Made by a program: the position numbers and the translations under genes | Shown here: positions 22,501 to 28,391 of the stretch, in pieces | How positions within the stretch are numbered: the first letter of the stretch is position 1 | How the letters are laid out: each line of letters starts with the position of its first letter | IMG/VR virus record: IMGVR_UViG_3300025647_000202 | Location: 1 to 28,391 of that record | Strand: one strand, 5' to 3' | From: a virus | DNA length: 28,391 nucleotides | Notes under the pieces: generated by a model | What the model saw: only the letters and a program-made list of their open reading frames with translations | Told to the model about the DNA's origin: nothing | Database searches by the model: none

Positions 22501-24288
22501 CAACCACTTGACTTCTTGCACTTCCCAGATAAGTACCTAGTACCGGGAATAGACGCTAAAACCCGTAAAGAAATAGACGTATACAGGAAGAATATCCTTT
22601 CTATTCTTGAGAATACATCACCAGAGTACAATATGCTAGAAGCCTTTAGAATGAGGCTACTAGACTATGCTGCTCCGGGGAGTACTAAGTTTGAGTTTAT
22701 TAAGGATTATATGATACCTCTGATAAAAGACCCATTTGTCTTTTCTCGTCGTATGGTATTTGCATCAAACCAAGGTTTTTGGAACTGGACTGCTTTCTTA
22801 CCGCAGATGCAGCAGTTTACTATTATGGCTGGGGCTTATCCAGAGTTTGCTCTACAGAGTTTTGCAGGAGCTATCTTTCAAAAGATGGCTATGTTTACTG
22901 AGCAAGTACCTGTCTTAAATCACCTAGCAAAGCACTATGCTATGTCCCTAGAAGGTCAATTACCAAAGAATGCAATAGGTACTGTCGCAAAAGACTTTCT
23001 TGAGATGACCCAGCTAGGTAAGGATAAAGGAGCGTTCAGGGTTGGCAATAGCTATGCTCTAATCGACGATATTACAGATGTTGATTTCACCTTTGGTTCT
23101 AGAACTAAACGCACTGCTAATGCGGTTGTTAACTCTGCTTCCATGTTTGTCCGACATGCTGAAGAGCTAATGAAGATGACTGCATGGAACATAGCATACT
23201 TAGAGTTTAAGAAAAAGAACCCAACAAAAACACTGACACAAGCAGATAAAGATGCTATACTTAATAGGGCTGATGTCTTGTCAGGTGCTATGTCAGCAGC
23301 AAACAACCAGTATTGGGCAAAGGGTGCTTTATCAGTTCCCATGCAGTATCAGACTTTCTGGCTACGCACTATGGGTACTGTTACTCCATCTCTAATTGGT
23401 GCTAAAGACTATGATGTCAGACGGGCTTGGCAGGTTCTTGTGGCTCAGGGTATTGCATACGGTGCTCTGGATGGATCATTAAGCACTGCTTTACCATTAG
23501 CACCATATAGTGATCTCCTGAAAGAAGAGATGATAAAGAACAATTACGACTGGTCTGAAGACTGGTATGCTAATGTTGTTATGGAAGGTCTACCAGACTT
23601 TCTTGTTCAGACTTACATGGGTATTGACCCAGACTTTTCAAGGTTCTCCCTAAAGAATGATGTTGTCTATAACATTCTTTCTGGAGATGAGAAGATGTTT
23701 GAGGTTCTTTTTGGGCCTTCTTATGACTTGTGGAAGGGTGTTGTAGCAACTCCTGTAAAGATACTAGGGTCATTCATAAATCAAAGGGATGAGTTTGAGT
23801 TAACCCAACAAGACTGGATTGATCTAGCTGGCTCAATAGGAACTTTGAGACACATTAACGAAGTAGATATTCTTATGACACACAATAAGTGGGTTACACG
23901 TACTTCGAATAACCAAGCTGATCTTAATGACAAGAGAGAAGCATTGTTCTTTGCCATTGCTAGGGTAAAGCCAGATGCTATCAACGAAGGCTACCTAATT
24001 AAGAATGTAGAACGAAAGCGAAAAGAAAAGGTTACCGAAGCAAAGAAGGAAGCCAAGCGACTCCTAGAGAGGGCCATTAGAGTTCAAGATACGAATCCTG
24101 ATGAAACTGATGCTTTAATCCGTAGGGCTAACACACTCCTAGCGACTCAAGACATTGTTGGTCGTTCAAAGTATATGTTCTTAAGAGAAATCTGGAAGGA
24201 TGAAACAGACATTGAAAAGGCTACTGAGCTAATGAAGACTATCGCAAGAAAAGCTGAACAGAAAAGCTATAGAGAAGGTCAAGAATAA
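19519..24288 (+). CDS. Giant internal virion / ejection protein
   Basis: The protein has 1589 residues, the largest gene in the window. It corresponds in position and size to the big T7-type ejection proteins that cross the envelope with the DNA. The protein is mostly helical and charged; the first 300 residues are Glu/Tyr-rich. The last 550 residues include FVFSRRMVFASNQGFWNWTA, MQQFTIMAGAYPEFALQ, RHAEELMKMTAWNIAYLEF, LSGAMSAANNQYWAKG and PMQYQTFWLRTMG. These are typical of the large C-terminal domain of such proteins in marine podoviruses. I see no lytic transglycosylase motif or protease motif. It ends in charged helices (VERKRKEKVTEAKKEAKRLL). It overlaps the next gene by one base. Confidence 0.75.
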   Translation: MAEWSNKNPAVSSGISWSDNTLRIGDKQARTKAETIHGALGEFSPGVESLYSSLLADGNDTSFREQYSSQEMTDLEEARYAGISDILSGYSQEEISKRFEGLATFDPATAMTPLSINLEKGYAQNMADFVDSYRQVRAYDIDYGDFFNYRKNLEDKVLDQIAFYKGFEEINSYLEDLDEGLTSYDFVDFFQQGFPLRGAALQMNEIPSLENLSYLAGQNLKETVEFIRNIEDPAERLNQSRALITAIAEDGTLPSPDVAAKVADAILHGFDKESAFWDNIFIHGSDALFVPWIKGLRGAGKVAGSSAGRARAYIKGLSSRKPLVETAQELGDNIEIAKYEMVNTTLSDTIDDMTRNYPSLFNYPSMAEGKANIGSAAARQISDRLEANTFEALEKIRRVGSVDRVTLEQLDLAAKATETRVKRWAKGLEKHVVDIGESIRFNDLTNNYTYAMRFGYGGAPFPSKSAAIDFAENQIGFTKNFDYREIGEGRWFVETEFPIDETKGIISSVKDVEVTTKFASNGDRIDWLTDILDKPLLNNLSPRGVRSIVDKANMGARLSAVHGTEALVEAIEPLVRSLNKFTFSKQDRNEINRILHIQQATYNKKTKTEGVYFETVSEVEKAFFNEFGKYPKEGQIEAILSYKSISDIEFFMHELDIMKNLQRVGSIKLEVEALAGKKKEKVAVSGFARPVDLIPFSEDAPKRVAFIDEKGNVSFKTYSRSYTTESSKKFFDDFTNDGSAEIFEAVWNPIDIGDDVAHFVVSKKQAVKNRISPGNLGYNFGGHSLYEAGWGIKQPKLRGKETGVKYYTGDEVLLLAHTEKQARALTDAINKAKASLAKGTDEWKEIRKEKLYFWKEEEFEKVLRKSFSLDDTVPFSVVRSGQRSIDTYNYSTPQVRVIDSTEGVYSPLGEMDRAFSQTRQQSKLQTVIEESNGHMRLERARKLSPAVALETGLKNEIPKRIKRDYIYRSMNDLMRNLALRDKKVFNENLEKIINQPLDFLHFPDKYLVPGIDAKTRKEIDVYRKNILSILENTSPEYNMLEAFRMRLLDYAAPGSTKFEFIKDYMIPLIKDPFVFSRRMVFASNQGFWNWTAFLPQMQQFTIMAGAYPEFALQSFAGAIFQKMAMFTEQVPVLNHLAKHYAMSLEGQLPKNAIGTVAKDFLEMTQLGKDKGAFRVGNSYALIDDITDVDFTFGSRTKRTANAVVNSASMFVRHAEELMKMTAWNIAYLEFKKKNPTKTLTQADKDAILNRADVLSGAMSAANNQYWAKGALSVPMQYQTFWLRTMGTVTPSLIGAKDYDVRRAWQVLVAQGIAYGALDGSLSTALPLAPYSDLLKEEMIKNNYDWSEDWYANVVMEGLPDFLVQTYMGIDPDFSRFSLKNDVVYNILSGDEKMFEVLFGPSYDLWKGVVATPVKILGSFINQRDEFELTQQDWIDLAGSIGTLRHINEVDILMTHNKWVTRTSNNQADLNDKREALFFAIARVKPDAINEGYLIKNVERKRKEKVTEAKKEAKRLLERAIRVQDTNPDETDALIRRANTLLATQDIVGRSKYMFLREIWKDETDIEKATELMKTIARKAEQKSYREGQE

Positions 24289-27200
24289 TGGCAGACTTTA
24301 GAGAATTTGTACAAACAGGAGATATACCTAAGTTTGAATCTCCTACATTTTATCAACCAGACTTTGGTAAAGCGATAGCTAATCTAGGTCAGACTGCTGG
24401 TATGGCTCTTGAGGCTTATGGTACACAGAAGGAGTCCCAACTAAAAGAGGATGCAAACAGGATTGTTCGTGAAAGTTGGACAGAGGCGGGTCTTCTAGCC
24501 AGTGGGGATGCTCCTGAAGCCGATATTCCTGCTGCGCTAAAGAAGGACTTAAGTCGAGTTGAGTTCTTGGCTCAGGCATCAAGAAAGTCTACAGGTTCAA
24601 GAGCGCAAGCAGCGGCTGATGCTCTAAAAGTTAAGATGTCTGATATTCAAAAGGACTATATTGGGTACGAAGACTTGATTTATGCGACAGTAGAAAAAAT
24701 CTCTGGTATCAATCCTTACAAGTTTGCCCTTGAGCTAGAACTTGAAAAGGAAAAGGCTAAGGCTAACGCTATCAGCAATGAAGAGAAAAGACGTATGACT
24801 ATTATTGGGAGTGACTCTGGTAAAGTTTTACTTCCTAATGTTGACCCAAAGAGTGCAATCTACGCTGAGAATTGGCCTGAGATAGAACAACAGATTCGAC
24901 AAAGGGATGCTCGTGTAGCAGAAGCAGAGTCAGTTGAAAAGCTCTCCAAGCTGAATATACCTGCTGCTACAACTATCTATTATGATGTTGGTGGGGCAGG
25001 CAAGGGTATTGCTGTTAACGATGTCTTTACGCTGCTTAGAAACTCTGCAAGGGAGTTTGCTAAAGACCCTAGTGAAGAAAACTATCAAAAGAACCTACAG
25101 GCTCTTCCTTTCTTTAGGCAGAAGTTAGTAGATATTCTTATTCAAAAGAGACGGTATATACAAGAGACGAAGGGTCTTGGCGCTCCTCCTTTGGCTGACT
25201 TAACAGCTATCGAAGATCAGATACTTGAGGACTTTGATAGGCAGGCATCACTATTCTCAGAAAAGAAGTTAAATGTACTGAATACTGAACTAGAGACTCG
25301 TGCCTATGGTGCAGCTAAGTACGCAAACGAATGGCGTAGGAATAATCCTGTTGCTGCCAGACTGTTTGATAACATCCAAATGGCTTCTCCTGAATTACGG
25401 CCAGTTATCTATTCTAACTTAGAGAATATGAAAGCGACGGAAAAAGCAGTTAACTCTGCAATTTTCTCAGGATTGACAACCCAAGAAACACCTGAAGGTG
25501 GTCAAAGCCTAGCAATAGACTATCTCAAGGGTATGATGGATGATACTTCTATTTCAGAAGAAGAAAAGAATAGCTCCATCAAAGAAGGGTTTAGGAAGTG
25601 GAAAGAGGGTGTCTTCCTTGGCACTGAGGTATCAAAGACAATGGCTATGTCCATTGCTGATCCAGTACAAATCAATAGGATTGCTAACGGGTTTGATAAT
25701 GGAGTAGAAGACTTCTTTACTTACCTAATGGACCCACGTATTGCACAGTCACTAAAAAAGGCTGGTGCTACGGATGAGGAAGTACAGCAGTATGTAACAA
25801 GTATTGGTACAGCTTTTGTAGAGAATGAACAAATCCGTAATGAACTGTCTGCTACTTTGTTTAAGTACACTGCTAGGCAGAATACAGGAAGTCTCTTTGT
25901 TAATCCAGCTACTGGTGAATTATCCTTTAGGATTCGTCCAGAGATACTTGTACAACAGTCTTCTTATCCCGGCTTTGATCCAAAGAGAGGAAGTCCTAAT
26001 CAGATTCTAGCGGATAATGTCTTAAAGAAAATTAACCCTTTCTTCAGGAATCTGTATAATGCTCTAGGTAATAGTGATTTAACCGAAGAAGCCAAGGTTG
26101 GTATAATCCAGTCTAATATGGCTATCTTAGGTATCCCTGTAGAGATTGCAGGAGAAGTTCAACAACAAGAACAACAGTCAAGTGCTCAAGAGCAACCTAG
26201 TTTAGAGAATGTAGCAGTACTAGAGGATGGTACTCAAGTCATACCTACCTCTGGTACAACCACAAGGGCTGAGTTCTTAGGTGTAGATAAGGCTGTAGGT
26301 GACCTATACGAAGATAAGACTAACGTAGATACAGCAGTTAAGACAGCATGGGGTGAGGGCCGTGGAGAGACACCTGAAGGCCGTATAGCTATCTTTGAAG
26401 TACTACGTAACCGTGCTCTTGCTTCTGGTGAATCTATCGACTACGAGGCTAAGAAGGGTAATGGATCACAGTTTAATGTCTGGAGAGAGAAAGATAAAAA
26501 CTATAAGGTAGTAACTAACTTTAATGAGAAAGACCCTAACTACGAAACGACAGTACAAGAGTTCTTGACTAGTGCCAATAGTGACATAACCAAGGGTGCT
26601 ACTCACTACTACAATCCAGATACCTCAAGCCCGCCTTGGGAGAACTTATTCGTAGAGACAGCCCGTATTGGTAAGCATCGTTTTGGTTATCTAAAGAAGG
26701 ATGATCCTTATCGTAAGAGGCTATCTAAGTATCGTGAGTCCTCTAATAACGATGTAATGAAGAGTGAAAGAGGGTCAGGATCAGGTTTTTTTAGTGGGTT
26801 AGTTAATACTATCTTTGGGTCAGAAGCCAAGGATGAGTTAACTCGTGAGGAAAGGGCAACTCTAGGACGTATTGATTATACGAATGCTATCGTTGCAAAG
26901 TTTACAGATGACTTAAAGTTTTCTTCGCAAATTCTCTATAGTAGGGATTCTGGAGAAGTGGTAGAAGGGATGTTGTCTGGTCTTCCTAGTGGTGCTCTAA
27001 AAGATAAAGACAAGGTTAATCTTATATCAACCTTAGATATTGTTAAGAAGTCACCTATAGCTGCTGTTGGTTTAATAGAGGTCGATCCAAAGAAAGTTGT
27101 TTTATACAATAAGGATGACTCTCGTACAACTCTTGGAGGATTTTATAAGCCAACCCAAGATGTCCTTTGGTACAATAAGAATGATCCTAGTGCTCTTTTA

Positions 27201-27518
27201 CATGAGCTTGCTCATAGATCAATGGAAAAGTACAAAGATGAAATTTCTGCGGAAATGGATACCTATATGAATGCACCTGATCTTAAAAAGTACGTAGAGC
27301 TACCAGAGTACAATGAGTATCTTGTAAGGTACATGACAGATGCACAACATGAGGGTGAAATAGACTTTGGAAGTAAGGGTAAGGAACAGCTAGAGATGGC
27401 TAAAGACTACTATAAAAAGGATATGTTCTTTAGGAAAGCTGTAGAAGCTACCCAAGCTGTTTTCTTAAGGAAGCTAGAGTCAATGCCGCAGGATAAATTT
27501 GGAAGAAGGCAGATGTAA
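24288..27518 (+). CDS. Internal virion protein with SleB-type hydrolase and HELAH motif
   Basis: The protein has 1076 residues. Residues 1-620 are charged, helical ejection-protein sequence with no recognised catalytic motif. Residues about 680-801 form a cell wall hydrolase domain of the SleB type. AWGEGRGETPEGRIAIFEVL (687-706, with the likely catalytic Glu in WGE), FNVW, KGATHYYNP (769-777) and ARIGKHRFGY (792-801) are the conserved blocks. It would open peptidoglycan during DNA entry. Further on, residues 971-980 read LHELAHRSME, which contains HELAH (972-976), the HExxH signature of zinc metalloproteases. Third ligand candidates lie in the Glu-rich region at 1004-1036. The combination suggests a two-tool entry protein, though protease activity is unproven. 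Confidence 0.8.
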   Translation: MADFREFVQTGDIPKFESPTFYQPDFGKAIANLGQTAGMALEAYGTQKESQLKEDANRIVRESWTEAGLLASGDAPEADIPAALKKDLSRVEFLAQASRKSTGSRAQAAADALKVKMSDIQKDYIGYEDLIYATVEKISGINPYKFALELELEKEKAKANAISNEEKRRMTIIGSDSGKVLLPNVDPKSAIYAENWPEIEQQIRQRDARVAEAESVEKLSKLNIPAATTIYYDVGGAGKGIAVNDVFTLLRNSAREFAKDPSEENYQKNLQALPFFRQKLVDILIQKRRYIQETKGLGAPPLADLTAIEDQILEDFDRQASLFSEKKLNVLNTELETRAYGAAKYANEWRRNNPVAARLFDNIQMASPELRPVIYSNLENMKATEKAVNSAIFSGLTTQETPEGGQSLAIDYLKGMMDDTSISEEEKNSSIKEGFRKWKEGVFLGTEVSKTMAMSIADPVQINRIANGFDNGVEDFFTYLMDPRIAQSLKKAGATDEEVQQYVTSIGTAFVENEQIRNELSATLFKYTARQNTGSLFVNPATGELSFRIRPEILVQQSSYPGFDPKRGSPNQILADNVLKKINPFFRNLYNALGNSDLTEEAKVGIIQSNMAILGIPVEIAGEVQQQEQQSSAQEQPSLENVAVLEDGTQVIPTSGTTTRAEFLGVDKAVGDLYEDKTNVDTAVKTAWGEGRGETPEGRIAIFEVLRNRALASGESIDYEAKKGNGSQFNVWREKDKNYKVVTNFNEKDPNYETTVQEFLTSANSDITKGATHYYNPDTSSPPWENLFVETARIGKHRFGYLKKDDPYRKRLSKYRESSNNDVMKSERGSGSGFFSGLVNTIFGSEAKDELTREERATLGRIDYTNAIVAKFTDDLKFSSQILYSRDSGEVVEGMLSGLPSGALKDKDKVNLISTLDIVKKSPIAAVGLIEVDPKKVVLYNKDDSRTTLGGFYKPTQDVLWYNKNDPSALLHELAHRSMEKYKDEISAEMDTYMNAPDLKKYVELPEYNEYLVRYMTDAQHEGEIDFGSKGKEQLEMAKDYYKKDMFFRKAVEATQAVFLRKLESMPQDKFGRRQM

Positions 27519-27673
27519 TGGCTAAACAAGGGTTGTATGCAAACATTCATGCTAAACGTAAGCGTATAGCAGCAGGGTCTGGAGAGAAGATGCGTAAGGT
27601 AGGTTCCAAGGGTGCACCTACCGCATCTGACTTTAGGAAGTCTAAGAAGACAGCAAAGAAGAGAGTAACGTAA
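27518..27673 (+). CDS. Small very basic virion-type protein (51 residues)
   Basis: A 51-residue frame starts one base into the previous stop (TAATG). Its sequence (MAKQGLYANIHAKRKRIAAG, then GEKMRKVGSKGAPTASDFRK and a KKTAKKR end) is a type found in many marine phages. It has about 17 Lys/Arg and no acidic patch, so nucleic-acid binding is possible. The function is unknown. Confidence 0.8.
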   Translation: MAKQGLYANIHAKRKRIAAGSGEKMRKVGSKGAPTASDFRKSKKTAKKRVT

Positions 27674-27678
27674 CAAAA

Positions 27679-28047
27679 ATGGCAAAGTTAGAAAAACCAT
27701 ATAGACCTTTTAATAAAGGTGAGAAAATAAAGAATAAAGGTGGTAGAGGTTACTCTACAGAGAGAACAAAAACTATTGGTAATAAGAGGGCTGGTTATAA
27801 AAACATCAATACGCTATGGAAAACAAAAAGCGGTACTGTTACGGATATAGGGCATTTATCTGAAGACAGAATTTTAGAGGTAGCAAAAAGCTATGAAAAA
27901 CGTACTGGGACTTCTTATCCTATTTATACTAGTGCTCCAAAAGCAGTAGAGCAAGCTAAGAAGCGTTCTCGTTCTCAGGGCGCTGGTTCTTCTCGTTCCC
28001 TAACAGTTCCTAAACCTAGACCTAAACCAAAGAAGAAAGGAAGGTGA
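27679..28047 (+). CDS. Basic protein of unknown function
   Basis: The protein has 122 residues. The N-terminal 50 residues are Lys/Arg/Gly-rich (KPYRPFNKGEKIKNKGGRGY) and the middle has a compact segment (GTVTDIGHLSEDRILEVAKS). The C-terminal tail is a low-complexity Ser/Arg/Pro/Lys run (RSRSQGAGSSRSLTVPKPRP) ending PKKKGR. It has no membrane helix. It lies between two other basic small genes. I do not recognise a family. Nucleic-acid or head-core binding is a possibility based only on charge. Confidence 0.65.
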   Translation: MAKLEKPYRPFNKGEKIKNKGGRGYSTERTKTIGNKRAGYKNINTLWKTKSGTVTDIGHLSEDRILEVAKSYEKRTGTSYPIYTSAPKAVEQAKKRSRSQGAGSSRSLTVPKPRPKPKKKGR

Positions 28048-28052
28048 TTCAA

Positions 28053-28391
28053 ATGGCAAGACGTATGGGTAAAGCAGCAGACAATCAATACATGGGTGGT
28101 GGCACAGGTAACTGGAAGGGTGCACCAAAGGCTCCAGCTAAGAAGACTCCTGTTACAGGAGCAGTTAAGAAGTCTGCACCTAAGCCAATGAAGAAACGTA
28201 ACATGGAGACTGCTAATAAGGTCAAGGCTGGTCTTTCTAAATCAAAGGCTAAGTCTGGTGCTACTTATGGTAGTCCTAAAAGTAAAGTAGGATCTGGTTC
28301 ACCACCAGCACCTAGAGACACTACTCGTTCATTGTCATCTAGGTCTGAAGTAAAGGCTCCTGCTCGTTCACTATCTCCTAAGCCAGTAAAA
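28053..28391 (+). CDS. Basic Lys/Pro/Ser-rich protein, cut at the window edge
   Basis: An open frame of 113 codons begins at the ATG at 28053, has AAAGGAAGG at 28036-28044 upstream and runs off the window. It starts MARRMGKAADNQYMGGGTGN followed by WKGAPKAPAKKTP repeats and continues as a low-complexity Lys/Pro/Ala/Ser tail (PMKKRNMETANKVKAG, SPPAPRDTTRSLSSRSEVK). The composition resembles histone H1-like tails. Function unknown. Third in a row of small basic genes. Confidence 0.75.
   Translation, partial: MARRMGKAADNQYMGGGTGNWKGAPKAPAKKTPVTGAVKKSAPKPMKKRNMETANKVKAGLSKSKAKSGATYGSPKSKVGSGSPPAPRDTTRSLSSRSEVKAPARSLSPKPVK

Noticed and set aside
1-28391. CRISPR arrays, insertion sequences, integrase or attachment sites.
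   Set aside because: No regular repeat-spacer pattern, transposase or integrase frame, or tRNA-like attachment core was seen.

Overview
The window is the late (virion and lysis) half of a tailed phage genome, with a 1.78 kb non-coding control region at its left end. The gene set is that of a podovirus with a T7-type short tail: small and large terminase, portal, scaffold, major capsid protein, tail tubular proteins A and B, a gp14-like internal virion protein, and two very large ejection proteins. There are no integrase, repressor, tRNA or host housekeeping genes in the window. The AT-rich backbone, the small-ORF style and the shared fibre motifs are most like marine podoviruses of Proteobacteria. 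That host assignment is an inference from protein character, not from a database match.

Layout. Bases 1-385 hold the 5' end of a leftward gene of unknown function. Bases 386-2169 contain no convincing protein gene. They hold a hairpin in nested repeats (429-455), a GC-richer, hairpin-dense segment (about 480-1070) that I read as a candidate leftward structured RNA, an AT-rich stretch with perfect palindromes, a G-quadruplex-prone tract (1717-1763), a consensus sigma70 promoter facing right (1892-1920), and six copies of a WTACT-NN-AGTAW-type palindrome (1961-2095) just upstream of the late genes.

All other genes read rightward. Bases 2170-3164 encode the small terminase, a one-helix membrane protein and a small basic protein. 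Bases 3164-8450 form the fibre/adhesin locus. Its middle part (about 4393 to 7475) has visibly higher GC and different codon use, as expected for an exchanged cassette, and it ends in a small gene whose reading frame looks broken at the junction. A fibre-like protein made of eleven repeats of about 22 residues follows. Bases 8454-14331 hold large terminase, portal, a small gene, scaffold, capsid and a capsid-associated protein, closed by a 10-bp perfect hairpin. Bases 14390-15850 hold a second adhesin-like protein, a lysozyme with a C-terminal membrane helix, and a holin-like membrane protein. Bases 15847-27518 hold the tail tube and ejection proteins. The last ejection protein combines a SleB-type peptidoglycan hydrolase domain with an HELAH zinc-protease-like motif. 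The window ends with three small, very basic proteins, the last cut by the window edge.

Together these genes package DNA (terminases, portal), build the head (scaffold, capsid), build and tip the tail (tubular proteins, fibres), deliver DNA through the envelope (internal virion proteins) and lyse the cell (lysozyme plus holin candidates). Tight 1- to 4-base overlaps (ATGA, TAATG) show that much of the region is translationally coupled. Beyond the standard phage genes, the parts most worth attention are the candidate large RNA and the palindrome array of the left control region, and the mosaic fibre locus.
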